Source: Pseudomonas delhiensis
GTDB taxonomy: Bacteria; Pseudomonadota; Gammaproteobacteria; Pseudomonadales; Pseudomonadaceae
Direction of reading: 5' to 3'
Assembly (NCBI RefSeq): GCF_900187975.1
Contig: NZ_FZPC01000021.1
Span: forward strand, 1-64,000
DNA: 64,000 nucleotides
Positions within the stretch are counted from its first letter, which is position 1. Every line of letters begins with the position of its first letter. The position numbers were made by a program, and so were the translations under genes. A model generated the notes under the pieces. That model was not told where the DNA came from. It searched no databases and worked only from the letters and a program-made list of their open reading frames with translations. This document shows, in pieces, positions 25,751 through 36,798 of this stretch.

Positions 25751-27937
25751 ATGCGCCGCCTGCTGTTCGCCCTCCTGCTGCTCCTGCCACTGTCCACCCT
25801 CGCCGCCGGGCACCCGCCGAAGATCGGCCTGGTGCTGTCCGGCGGCGCCGCCCGCGGCCTGGCTCACATCGGCGTGCTCAAGGCCCTGGACGAACAGGGC
25901 ATCCACATCGACGCCATCGCCGGCACCAGCATGGGCGCGGTGGTCGGCGGGCTCTACGCCGCCGGCTACACGCCCAGGGAACTGGAGCGCATCGCCCTCG
26001 GCCTGGACTGGCAGCAGGCGCTGTCCGACTCGCCGCCGCGGGTGGACGTACCCTTCCGGCGCAAGCAGGACGACCGCGACTTCCTGGTCAAGCAGAAGCT
26101 CAGCTTCCGCGACGACGGCTCCCTCGGCCTGCCCCTGGGCGCCATCCAGGGGCAGAACCTGACCATGCTCCTGGAAAGCCTGCTGGTGCACACCAGCGGC
26201 ACCCGCGACTTCGACAGACTGGCCATCCCCTTCCGCGCCGTGGCCACCGACATCTCCACCGGCGAGAAGGTGGTGTTCGACCACGGCCACCTGCCCCAGG
26301 CGATCCGCGCCAGCATGTCGATCCCGGCGGTGTTCGCCCCGGTGGAGTACGACGGCAAGCTGCTGGTGGACGGCGGCATGGTCGACAACATCCCGGTGGA
26401 CGTGGCGCGCAGGATGGGCGTCGACCTGGTCATCGTGGTCGACATCGGCAACCCGCTGCTCGAGCGCAAGCAGCTGACCACCGTGGTCGACATGCTCAAC
26501 CAGTCGGTCACCCTGATGACGCGCAAGAACTCCGAGGCGCAGCTGGCCACCCTGAAGCCCGACGACGTGCTCATCCAGCCGCCGCTCAGCGGCTACAGCT
26601 CCACCGACTTCGGCCGCGTGCCGCAGCTGATCGACGCCGGCTACCGCGCCACCAGCATCCTCGCCACGCGCCTGGCGGCCCTGCGCAAGCCCCGCGACCA
26701 GGAGGCGGTGGCCCTGGCCGAGGCGCGCACGTCCGACGAGCGCACGCCGGTGATCGGCAGCATCCGCGTGGAGAACGACTCCAAGGTCGGCGACGAGGTG
26801 ATCCGCCACTACATCCGCCAGCCGCTGGGCCAGCCGCTGGACCTGGAACGCCTGCAGAGCGACATGAGCACCCTCTACGGCCTGGACTACTTCGACCAGG
26901 TGCAGTACCGGGTGGTCCGCGAGAAGGACGGCAACGCCCTGGTCATCCACGCCCTGGGCAAGCGCAGCGGCACCGACTACCTGCGCCTGGGCCTGAACCT
27001 GTCGGACGACCTGCGCGGCGACAGCACCTTCAACGTCGGCGCCAGCTACCGCGTCAACGGCATCAACCGCCTCGGCGCCGAATGGCTGACGCGCCTGCAG
27101 ATCGGCGACCAGCAGGAGCTCTACAGCGAGTTCTACCAGCCGCTGGACGCCGGCTCGCGCTACTTCGTGGCGCCCTACGTGTTCAACGAGGCGCGCAACG
27201 TCGAGGCCACCGACAACGACGACCCCATCGCCGAATACCGCCTGGAGCGTTACGGCTACGGCCTCAACCTCGGCCGGCAGATCGCCAACAACGGCGAGAT
27301 CCGCCTGGGCGTGGCCCAGGCCTTCGGCAAGGCCGACGTGCGCGTGGGCCAGCAGGACCTGCCGGACTTCCATTTCAACGAAGGCTACGCGGAGCTGAAG
27401 TACTCCTTCGACACCATGGACAACGTCGACTTCCCCCGCGAGGGCGAGGACATCCAGGCCAGCTACCGCGAGCACACGCCGTCGCTGGGCGACGACGACC
27501 GCTACCGCCAGTGGCAGCTGCGCCTGGACAAGGCCCTGAGCAGCGGGCCGAACACCTGGGTGCTGGGCGGCGGCTACGGCCGCACCCTGGACGACGCCGA
27601 CGTGGTGGTGTCGAGCTTCCTGCTCGGCGGCGCGCGCGAACTCTCCGGCTTCCGCCAGGACGCCCTGGCCGGGCAGAACTACAGCCTCGGCCGGGTGATC
27701 TACTACCGGCGCATGACCGAGCGCTCCTTCCTGCCCCTGGACTTCCCCTTCTACCTCGGCGGCAGCCTGGAGCGCGGCCGGGTGTGGAACAACGACAACA
27801 GCTACGACACCGGCTACATCAACGCCATGAGCATCATGCTGGGCTTCGAGACGCCGCTGGGGCCGCTGTCGTTCAGCTACGGCCTGAACGACGCCGACGA
27901 GCATGCGGTGTACCTGAACCTGGGGCGCAACTTCTGA
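25751..27937 (+). CDS. plpD: PlpD-type patatin phospholipase, type Vd autotransporter
   Basis: A 728-residue protein with a signal peptide (MRRLLFALLLLLPLSTLAAG), a patatin lipase domain (oxyanion GLVLSGGAARGLAHIG; nucleophile Ser60 in GTSMG; Asp207 in DGGMVDN), a POTRA-like linker around residues 330-400 (IGSIRVENDSKVGDEV...) and a C-terminal beta barrel ending in LNLGRNF, an outer-membrane terminal Phe. This is the layout of P. aeruginosa PlpD, whose lipase domain is exposed or released at the cell surface. Length and neighbours match. The start is set by the signal peptide. Confidence 0.93.
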   Translation: MRRLLFALLLLLPLSTLAAGHPPKIGLVLSGGAARGLAHIGVLKALDEQGIHIDAIAGTSMGAVVGGLYAAGYTPRELERIALGLDWQQALSDSPPRVDVPFRRKQDDRDFLVKQKLSFRDDGSLGLPLGAIQGQNLTMLLESLLVHTSGTRDFDRLAIPFRAVATDISTGEKVVFDHGHLPQAIRASMSIPAVFAPVEYDGKLLVDGGMVDNIPVDVARRMGVDLVIVVDIGNPLLERKQLTTVVDMLNQSVTLMTRKNSEAQLATLKPDDVLIQPPLSGYSSTDFGRVPQLIDAGYRATSILATRLAALRKPRDQEAVALAEARTSDERTPVIGSIRVENDSKVGDEVIRHYIRQPLGQPLDLERLQSDMSTLYGLDYFDQVQYRVVREKDGNALVIHALGKRSGTDYLRLGLNLSDDLRGDSTFNVGASYRVNGINRLGAEWLTRLQIGDQQELYSEFYQPLDAGSRYFVAPYVFNEARNVEATDNDDPIAEYRLERYGYGLNLGRQIANNGEIRLGVAQAFGKADVRVGQQDLPDFHFNEGYAELKYSFDTMDNVDFPREGEDIQASYREHTPSLGDDDRYRQWQLRLDKALSSGPNTWVLGGGYGRTLDDADVVVSSFLLGGARELSGFRQDALAGQNYSLGRVIYYRRMTERSFLPLDFPFYLGGSLERGRVWNNDNSYDTGYINAMSIMLGFETPLGPLSFSYGLNDADEHAVYLNLGRNF

Positions 27938-27979
27938 CGGCATCCGCCGTTGTCCTCGGGCACCGGTGTCCGGGCCGGC

Positions 27980-28011
27980 GGCGGATAACCGCGGACGGTT
28001 ATTCGCCCTAC
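27980..28011. repeat. Short palindromic repeat, GGCGGATAAC family
   Basis: GGCGGATAACC...GGTTATTCGCCCTAC. Similar copies are at 36181-36213, 52702-52734, 52766-52797 and 56875-56904. At 28040-28065 a copy of the TGTAGGAGCGAGCTTGCTCG family follows. Confidence 0.7.
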
Positions 28012-28163
28012 GCACCGATGTTTCTCTGGAAAACGCTCTTGTAGGAGCGAGCTTGCTCGCGAACCCTCCCCCACAAGCGGGAGAGGGGACCGTCCGGCGC
28101 GAGGCGAAACCATGAAGCTCCCGGGCTCCCAGTAGGCAGGGCACGCTCCGGATTGCCGGCATG

Positions 28164-28188
28164 AAAAAGCCCGGCACAAGGCCGGGCT
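28164..28188 (-). terminator. Rho-independent terminator of the FimV-like gene
   Basis: AGCCCGGC (28168-28175) and GCCGGGCT (28181-28188) form a perfect 8-bp stem with a 5-base loop. On the minus strand it is followed by TTTTT (28168-28164), about 20 bases past the stop codon. Confidence 0.9.
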
Positions 28189-28207
28189 CCAGGTGACTCA
28201 GGCTGCT

Positions 28208-30295
28208 TCAGGCAATCCGCGCCAGCAGCTCGCGGGCCTCTTCCTGCTCCTGCTTGTCGCCTTCCTGCAGCACCTGCTCGAGGATCCGGTAGGCCTCGTC
28301 GAGGTCGCCGCGGTCGATGCAGGCGCGGGCCCGGTCGAGGCTGGCCAGCAGCTTGTCCTGCTCGCCGCCGGAACGGCTCGGCAGGCCGAAGGCGCCGGCC
28401 TGCTCGTCGTCCAGGTCGAACTCGGTGACCTCCGGCAGCTCGCTCAGGTTGCTGCGGAAATCCTTCAGGAGGTCCTCGGTGTCGTCCTTGCCGCCCTTGG
28501 CGGAAGAGCCCTTGGGCGAATCGAAGGCGTCCAGGCTGTTCCAGTCCAGGTCCAGGGACAGTTCGCCGAGGTTCAGATCGGCGGTGTCGCCCAGCGGTGG
28601 CTGTGCCGGCGCGGGGTGCTCGCCGACGTCGCCCAGCTCCAGGCCTTCCCACTCGCCGAGGCCGTCGCTGATGGCCTGCTCGTCGTCACGCTCGAGCATG
28701 GCGGGGTAGCGGGCCTTGAGCTGGTCGATCTGCTTCTGGTCGCCGCCCATCGCCTGCAGCGCCCTCTCCTGCTCGCGGAAGCCGGCCAGGTCGCCGAGCT
28801 CGGCGAGCACCAGCAGCAGCTTCAGGCGCAGGTCGCGGCGCTGCGGTTCGGCGGCGACGGATTTGCTCAACATGTCGCGGGCCTGGCCGAATCGGCCGTA
28901 GGCGATGTAGATGTTCGCCCCCTCCAGGCTGTCGCTGCTGGCGGCCGGCAAGCGGGCCAGGGAGGCTTCGTTGGCGCTGGCCAGCGGCGCGACGGCGGAA
29001 GCCACCACCGGCCTGGCCGGCTCTACCGGGCGGGCCGGCGCCAGCGGCGGCAGGCTGGCGGCCTCGGCTTGCAGCTGCGGCGGCTCGTCGTCGGGCTTGC
29101 GCCGCCGGCTGTAGACCAGGCCCAGCGCCAGCACCAGGGCTGCCAGGGCGGCCCAGGGCCAGTAGCGGGCCAGGGCGGAACCTTCCTCCTCCACTGCGGC
29201 TGGCGCCTGGGGCGCCGGCTTGGCGGCTTCGACCGCCGGCGCCGCGGCAGTGGGGGCTGGGGCGGGCACTGCCGCTGGAGCGGCGGGGGCGGCCTCCGCG
29301 GTCGGGGCACTGGCGGGGGCAGCCGCTTGTTCGGCCTGGCGCTGCGCCAGTTCGGCCTGCAGCGCCTGCACCTGCTGGTCGCGGCTTTCCAGGGCTTTCT
29401 GCAAGGTGTCGAGTTGCTGCTGCAGGGTGTCCATGCGCTGGTTCAGGCGCTCGCGCTCGGCGGTCAGGCCCGCCAGTTGGTCCTGCGCCTGGCTCACGGC
29501 CGCCTCGCTCGGCGCCGGCGCGGCGGGCGTGGCGCGGGTCGGTGCACCGGTGGCAACGGTATTCGTGGCAACCGCCGGCGCGGCCTGGCCGGCGGGCAGC
29601 ACCAGTGGGTAACCGAGGCGCAGGCGGTGCGGGTTGCCGCCGATGAACGCCTGCGGGTTCAGTTGCTGCAGCTGGGCCATCAGCGCCTGGCGGGCGGCGC
29701 CCTTGGCGCCCAGGCGCCCGGAGATGCTCCACAGGGTGTCGCCCGCGGCGGTGGTGTAGCGCCCCTCGCCCGCGGCGATGGGCGCGCTCGGCGCGGGTGC
29801 AGGGCGCGGCGCCGCGCTGCGCTTGGCCGGGCGGCTGGCCGCCGGCCCGCTGTCGGCATTGCGCGCGGGGGTGCCCTGGGCATAGGTGCCGCCGGCGTAG
29901 CCCGGCGGGTCGATCAGCAGCGTGTACTCGCGCAGCAGGCGGCCGTTGGGGCGCTCCAGCTCGAGGAGGAAGTTCAGGTAGGGCTCGTGGATCGGCTGGG
30001 TGGACACCACGCGGATGTAGCCGCGGCCGTTGCGGATCACCGGGGTGAAACGCAGGCTCTGCAGGAAGGTGGTGCGGTCCACGCCCATGCGCTCGAAGGT
30101 CGCCACGTCGGCCAGGCGGGCGATGAGTTCGTCGCTGCCCAGGTCACCGGGCTGCAGCAGCTCGATCTCCGCATCCAGCGGCTGGTTCAGCGCCGAGTGC
30201 AAGGTGATGTCCCCGAGCCCCAACGCGTGGGCCTGGGAAGTCATGAGAGCCGTGAGAACGGCCATTGCCAGCGGCATGCGAGTGAGTCGAGCCAT
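28208..30295 (-). CDS. FimV/HubP-family LysM-TPR membrane protein
   Basis: A protein of about 695 residues. In order: signal peptide (MARLTRMPLAMAVLTALMTSQAHA), a conserved FimV N-terminal region (LGLGDITLHSALNQPLDAEI), a LysM-like peptidoglycan-binding segment (YTTAAGDTLWSISGRLG), an Ala/Pro linker, a coiled coil (about 270-325), one membrane helix (YWPWAALAALVLALGLVYS) and a long acidic cytoplasmic part ending in a TPR-like FimV C-terminal motif (ACIDRGDLDEAYRILEQVLQ). FimV/HubP proteins organise cell poles and type IV pili; this one corresponds to the shorter paralogue near plpD in P. aeruginosa rather than to FimV itself. An ATG 9 bases upstream is an alternative start. Confidence 0.85.
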   Translation of the reverse strand: MARLTRMPLAMAVLTALMTSQAHALGLGDITLHSALNQPLDAEIELLQPGDLGSDELIARLADVATFERMGVDRTTFLQSLRFTPVIRNGRGYIRVVSTQPIHEPYLNFLLELERPNGRLLREYTLLIDPPGYAGGTYAQGTPARNADSGPAASRPAKRSAAPRPAPAPSAPIAAGEGRYTTAAGDTLWSISGRLGAKGAARQALMAQLQQLNPQAFIGGNPHRLRLGYPLVLPAGQAAPAVATNTVATGAPTRATPAAPAPSEAAVSQAQDQLAGLTAERERLNQRMDTLQQQLDTLQKALESRDQQVQALQAELAQRQAEQAAAPASAPTAEAAPAAPAAVPAPAPTAAAPAVEAAKPAPQAPAAVEEEGSALARYWPWAALAALVLALGLVYSRRRKPDDEPPQLQAEAASLPPLAPARPVEPARPVVASAVAPLASANEASLARLPAASSDSLEGANIYIAYGRFGQARDMLSKSVAAEPQRRDLRLKLLLVLAELGDLAGFREQERALQAMGGDQKQIDQLKARYPAMLERDDEQAISDGLGEWEGLELGDVGEHPAPAQPPLGDTADLNLGELSLDLDWNSLDAFDSPKGSSAKGGKDDTEDLLKDFRSNLSELPEVTEFDLDDEQAGAFGLPSRSGGEQDKLLASLDRARACIDRGDLDEAYRILEQVLQEGDKQEQEEARELLARIA

Positions 30296-30513
30296 AGGTC
30301 CCATCCCAGTTGTGTCCAGGTCTGCAGGCCATCCGTGACCCAGCGGTGCAGTCGGTCATGCTGTCCATGCAATATAGACGCCCATCCGGAGCGCGGGGTT
30401 GCCGGATGACGCTATGGCGGCCCGTTGCCATCACGATTAGATACAGGCCGGCCCTAGGTCAAGACAATTCGTCGGAAAGCTGGCGAAATGCCTGAATGCA
30501 CCCCTGAATGAAT

Positions 30514-30535
30514 GACGGCCCCCGCAGGAGCCGTC
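30514..30535 (-). terminator. Weak hairpin after the MarR gene
   Basis: GACGGC (30514-30519) and GCCGTC (30530-30535) pair. On the minus strand only a broken T-rich stretch (ATTCATTC) follows, so termination is uncertain. Confidence 0.3.
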
Positions 30536-30576
30536 AGAAGTTTGGCAATTCTACTCGAAAAAGTGTGAAGAATCGC

Positions 30577-31011
30577 TCAGTTCTTTTCCAGGTTGGAGAG
30601 GATGCGGGAGAGGAGTTTCTGACAGATTGCAATGTCCGCCTCGTCGATGCCGGCCAGGACGTCGTTGCGCACGCTGGCGGCGATGCTCTCGATGTCGGCG
30701 ATCAGCACGTCGGCCTTGGGCGTCAGGCAGATGCGCTTGGCGCGGCGGTCCTCGGCCACCGCCTGGCGGCGCACCAGGCCCTGGGCCTCGAGGCCGTCGA
30801 GCAGACGCGCCAGGGTCGGGCCCTCGACGCCGACCGATTGCGCGAGTTCGCGCTGGGTGGGGATGCCGGAATTGCGCGCCAGGTGCAGGAGCACCAGCCA
30901 GCGGGCCTGGGAAAGCCCCAGGTGGCTGAGGCGGCGGTCGAGTTCGGCGCGCCATGCACGCGAGGCCTGGGCCAGTTGGGTGCCGAAGTAGTGCTTGTCT
31001 TTTTCTGTCAT
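30577..31011 (-). CDS. MarR-family regulator (SlyA-like)
   Basis: A 144-residue winged-helix regulator: HLGLSQARWLVLLHLARNSG, the recognition region TQRELAQSVGVEGPTLARLLDGLEAQGLV and the beta wing VAEDRRAKRICLTPKA. It probably acts as a dimer that represses its own gene, since the promoter region carries repeated GGCTAAT elements. Ligand and other targets are unknown. The P. aeruginosa gene at the same place (between the FimV-like and DUF2804 genes) is also a MarR protein. Confidence 0.88.
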   Translation of the reverse strand: MTEKDKHYFGTQLAQASRAWRAELDRRLSHLGLSQARWLVLLHLARNSGIPTQRELAQSVGVEGPTLARLLDGLEAQGLVRRQAVAEDRRAKRICLTPKADVLIADIESIAASVRNDVLAGIDEADIAICQKLLSRILSNLEKN

Positions 31012-31030
31012 TGTGCTGCAGCAGTTTTCA

Positions 31031-31066
31031 GGCTAATTGATTTGGCTAATTATTAGTCGGCTAATC
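31031..31066. promoter_or_regulatory. Repeated GGCTAAT elements, candidate MarR operator
   Basis: GGCTAAT occurs at 31031, 31044 and 31060, and CTAAT-T-ATTAG at 31046-31056 is a perfect 11-base palindrome. The cluster lies 20-55 bases before the MarR start in an AT-rich patch. Confidence 0.6.
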
Positions 31067-31106
31067 AAGGCCGTACAATGACATTTTGTCGCAGGGCTTT
31101 GCCGGT

Positions 31107-32123
31107 TCACCATTTGGCGTACTGGTCCTCGACGAAACCCCAGAGGTCGTCGATGACCACCGGCGCGCGCCCATGGGGGCGCAGCTCGCCGCGGAAGCGC
31201 CCGAAGATCTGCTTGAAGTTGCTCGCCAGCAGGCCCAGGTTCAGGCGCTCGCGGTGCAGGCCACGGGCTTCGAAGGCAAGGTCCACCTGGCCGTCGAAGG
31301 AGCGGATGCGCCAAGGGCCCAGTTCCTGGTCGCGGTCGAAGGCGAAGCGCACGCTGTCGACCTTGCACAGTTCGCCGTCGAGCCAGAAGCAGTTCTCGGT
31401 GAAACTGGTCTCGTTGACCCCGCACGACAGGTTCAGCCCCACCCGCCGGCCCTGCGCCTCGCCGGACAGGCAGGCCCAGTTCCAGAAGGTCTCGCGGCGC
31501 ATGTAGCCGGCCGACCAGTCGTGGTGGGCGAAGGCATCGATGGCGCCCAGGTCGAAGTCGCCCAGCGCGCTGCGCACCTGGCCCTCGCAGCGCACCCCGG
31601 CGACCTTGCGCGCGTACACCCAGCCGTTCACCGCCGTGGGCGTGCACAGGCTCATGGGCTGGAAGGCCGGTTGCTGCTCGTTGAACGAGGCATCGATGCG
31701 CGTGCCGTCGTCCAGCTCCACCAGCAGGCGCTTGCGCAGCGGCCCGGCGGCGTTCTCCAGGCGCAGCCGGTTGCGCCCCTGGCGCAGCTCGCAGGCGCCG
31801 TCGTCCGGGCGTTGCGAGAAGCGCGTGCCGATGCCCAGCGGGCACTTGAAGCGGCGTTCGAGCATGCGCCCGCTGCGCGGCTCGTAGAGGTAGACGAAGC
31901 CGATGGCCACCAGGCTCAGCTCGGCCAGGGCGCAACCGCCGATCAGCTGCGGGCTGATCAGGCCGAAGTACTGGAACTGGTGGAAGTTGCGCCACTTGCT
32001 CAGCGCCCCCAGCTTGCGCCCCATGGGCGAGCGGTAGTCGAAGTCGCGGTGGTTGATGGCCTGCGGGGTCTCGGCGAACACCCCGTAGTGGGGCTGGCCG
32101 TTGGCCTGGATCAGTCGGTCCAT
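31107..32123 (-). CDS. DUF2804-family protein
   Basis: A 338-residue soluble protein starting MDRLIQANGQPHYGVFAETP. The conserved blocks LSKWRNFHQFQYFGLISPQL, HHDWSAGYMRRETFWNWACL and GLNLSCGVNETSFTENCFW belong to the DUF2804 family, predicted to be a beta-rich fold with no known reaction. The same gene precedes the diguanylate cyclase gene in P. aeruginosa. It starts 95 bases after the stop of the cyclase gene and could be in one transcript with it. Confidence 0.82.
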   Translation of the reverse strand: MDRLIQANGQPHYGVFAETPQAINHRDFDYRSPMGRKLGALSKWRNFHQFQYFGLISPQLIGGCALAELSLVAIGFVYLYEPRSGRMLERRFKCPLGIGTRFSQRPDDGACELRQGRNRLRLENAAGPLRKRLLVELDDGTRIDASFNEQQPAFQPMSLCTPTAVNGWVYARKVAGVRCEGQVRSALGDFDLGAIDAFAHHDWSAGYMRRETFWNWACLSGEAQGRRVGLNLSCGVNETSFTENCFWLDGELCKVDSVRFAFDRDQELGPWRIRSFDGQVDLAFEARGLHRERLNLGLLASNFKQIFGRFRGELRPHGRAPVVIDDLWGFVEDQYAKW

Positions 32124-32217
32124 GGAAAAACGCTCGGCTGCGGGGTCGGCGGCATCCTAGCACCGGCGTGCCAGGGCACGCAGTCACCGGCGGCGCCAGG
32201 GCGAGGGACCGAATGGG

Positions 32218-33375
32218 TCAGGCCACCACCTGGTTGCGGCCGAACGCCTTGGCTTCGTAGAGGGCACGGTCAGCATGGGCGTAGATCGCCTGCAGGGCCG
32301 AGGGCGCGCCGGGCTGCAGGCAGGAAACGCCGATGGACAGCGTCACCTCCGCCGCCGTGCTCGAATCCTCGTGGCTGATGCCCAGGCCCTGCACCGCCTG
32401 GCGCAGCACCTCGGCGCGCTGCCGGGCCTCGTCCAGGTCGGCGCCGTAGAGCAGCACGGCGAACTCCTCGCCGCCCAGGCGCACGGCCATGTCCAGCGGC
32501 CGCCGCGCGCTGGCCGCCAGCGCCGCGCCTATGCTGCGCAGCACCTCGTCGCCGGCCTGGTGGCCGTAGCGGTCGTTGTAGGCCTTGAAGTGGTCGACGT
32601 CGCAGAGCAGCAGCGACAGCGGCGTGCCATCGCGCTGGGCCTGGCGCCACAGGCGCTCCAGCTGGCGGTCGAAGCTGCGCCTGTTGTGCAGGCCGGTCAG
32701 GGCGTCGTGGTCGGCCATCTGGCGCATCAGCCGGCTGATCAGGAAGTGCTCGCGGGACTTGTATTCCAGCAGGTAGCAGCCCACCGCGCCGACCAGGTTG
32801 CCCAGCAGCAGGAACACCAGGTTGTTCAGCAGCTTGGCCGGCGCCAGGCCGGCGTACAGCTCGCAGCCCAGGTAGGCCAGGAGGATCAGCGAGGCCGAGC
32901 CCAGCGCCTCGGAAAAACGCAGGCCGACCAGGAAGTAGGCAGCCATGCTCACCAGCAGCAGGCCCTCGTAGGGGTAGCCCGGGTCGACGCGGTGGGCGAT
33001 GCCCACCACCACGGCGGCGCCGATGCCCACGGCGAGTATGCAGGCGATGCTCAACGGCACCATCAGGCGCACGAAGCGGCGCTGCAGGATCAGCCCGCCG
33101 CAGATCACCAGCAGCACCAGCACCGCGCCGCGCACGGCGAGCAGGTCCCAATGCTGCGGGGCGGGGATCAGCAACAGGTCGATGGCCGCCAGCGCCAGCC
33201 AGGCCAGCACGGCGAAGCCCAGGGCGCTGCACTTGAGGGCGAAGTTGTCTTCCAGCAGGTAGGCGCGGTACTCGCCCTCCAGCGGCGCGTCGAAGCGCAG
33301 GCGGCGGAAACCGCGGGCGAGCTGTTCGGCGTAGGGGTTGGCGCGCACGTCGTCGAGCCAGGCATGGTGGGGCAC
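32218..33375 (-). CDS. hsbD: Membrane diguanylate cyclase, HsbD-like
   Basis: A 385-residue protein with a cytoplasmic N-terminal stretch, about six membrane helices (residues 50-215) and a C-terminal GGDEF domain with intact active site RLGGEEF and the DVDHFKAYNDRYGHQAGD substrate segment, so it should make c-di-GMP. Position next to recQ and the DUF2804 gene corresponds to P. aeruginosa HsbD, which acts with the HptB/HsbA pathway to set motility versus attachment; no hsbA is in this window. The start is taken at GTG 33375 because GAGGTGAAC lies just before it; GTG 33381 is possible. Confidence 0.83.
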   Translation of the reverse strand: MPHHAWLDDVRANPYAEQLARGFRRLRFDAPLEGEYRAYLLEDNFALKCSALGFAVLAWLALAAIDLLLIPAPQHWDLLAVRGAVLVLLVICGGLILQRRFVRLMVPLSIACILAVGIGAAVVVGIAHRVDPGYPYEGLLLVSMAAYFLVGLRFSEALGSASLILLAYLGCELYAGLAPAKLLNNLVFLLLGNLVGAVGCYLLEYKSREHFLISRLMRQMADHDALTGLHNRRSFDRQLERLWRQAQRDGTPLSLLLCDVDHFKAYNDRYGHQAGDEVLRSIGAALAASARRPLDMAVRLGGEEFAVLLYGADLDEARQRAEVLRQAVQGLGISHEDSSTAAEVTLSIGVSCLQPGAPSALQAIYAHADRALYEAKAFGRNQVVA

Positions 33376-33409
33376 GTTCACCTCTTCTGGTGGAGGTCTT
33401 GGCCACACC

Positions 33410-33694
33410 TTAGCCGTTAGCGACGCGCGTCACAAGTTTGTCGCTTTCCTGCGCCATTTCCTTGTCAGCCATCAGAGGGCCATCATCGCTTCCGCGAGCG
33501 GCGAGCCGGAGGGGCGGCGCGCTCGCCTGCGGCCTTCTTTCCGCCGTCAGCAGCAACAGCAGGATTTCGCACAGGGCGACGAAGCCCAGCCCGCGCAGCA
33601 GCGCAGCCGGCCCTGCGCGCCCTTCCGGAAGCTCCAGGGCGAGCAACCCGCACAAGCCGGCGAGCACCACGGGTACGGCAACCAGACGCCACAT
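33410..33694 (-). CDS. Possible small two-helix membrane protein
   Basis: A 94-residue frame starting MWRLVAVPVVLAGLCGLLAL, with two hydrophobic segments (residues 2-20 and about 32-52) and a polar tail. GGAGG lies about 10 bases before the ATG. It fits tightly between recQ and the diguanylate cyclase gene in the same direction. I do not recognise a family; it may be real or a chance frame. Confidence 0.45.
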   Translation of the reverse strand: MWRLVAVPVVLAGLCGLLALELPEGRAGPAALLRGLGFVALCEILLLLLTAERRPQASAPPLRLAARGSDDGPLMADKEMAQESDKLVTRVANG

Positions 33695-33779
33695 GGCAGC
33701 GACTCCTCCCATCCTTAGTACGTCCAGCTTGCAAGCCGCCGCCGTATGGGGAAATGGGACGAATCCGAAAGCTCTTCTC

Positions 33780-35924
<2,145 letters not shown>

Positions 35925-36798
35925 GGGGGACTCCGTTTCGAGCCGGGCATTATACGCAAGCGGGGCGATGGGGGTGGGTCAGCCGTCGCAACGGACGAGA
36001 ATGACGGATGCGAAGGGGGCATGATCGCGGACGGGGTCCGCTCCTGCGGGAAGACGGTATGCCGTGCCTGCCAGCAACCTGTAGGAGCGGGCCCTGCCCG
36101 CGATTTCGCGCGCAGGGCGCGCTCCTACAATGGGAATGGCGCGGGTGGGGCGGCGCAGGAGCGGACTCTGTCCGCGATTCGGCGGATAACGCCGTAGGCG
36201 TTATGCGCCCTACGAACTATCGCGAACGACCCAGGGTTCGCGAGCAAGCTCGCTCCTACGAAAAGCAAAAGCGCTTTTGCTCTGGCGTTTGGACTTCCAG
36301 AGAAATATCCGAGCGCACTGGAACGCCCCTTCAGAAGGCCGAGCGAAACCGGCGCTCAGGAGGTCATGCGACATGGATGTCGCTAGAGCCCCGATCAGCA
36401 CAGGGACGTGCTGTCGGGGCGGGCCTCCGTGGCGGGGGAATTCGCGAGGGTAGCCCGGCTTCATCGGGCCCGTATGCGGGGCAAGCCTTTTTGGTTCCTT
36501 TTTGCGGGGGTGGCCTTCCACCGTTTGACAAAAGGGACTCGCCCGAGGGGGCGAAACAAGAGGCATCAGCGCACTCGGAGCGGCGCGTTACACCAAGCCC
36601 AACCCCGAAGAAGTCTCTGGGTTCCCGCGTTCGCGGGAATGACGGGGGTGGGGATAGGAGCACAGGACCAAGGTTCGCGAGCAAGCTCGCTCCTACGAAA
36701 AGCAGAACCCCACGCCAGCCACCAAGCCCCCTGCGACTGGCCCGCGGGCCGCGGAAAGACTACAATTCAGGCCCGCATCCCCGCCGAGGTAGTAACCG
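35925..36798. other. 874-base intergenic region built of repeats
   Basis: No credible gene. It holds, in order: an inverted REP (36080-36129), a GGCGGATAACG palindrome (36181-36213), an inverted copy of the CGTAGGAGCGAGCTTGCTCG family (36235-36260), a GC-rich mosaic segment with hairpins (about 36300-36470), the second copy of the composite repeat seen at 66-212 (about 36479-36645), and another CGTAGGAGCGAG copy (36672-36697). Confidence 0.7.
36080..36129 (-). repeat. REP palindrome, inverted orientation
   Basis: TGTAGGAGCGGGCCCTGCCC...GCGCGCTCCTACA is the reverse complement of the REP form found next to the RAYT gene. Confidence 0.85.
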
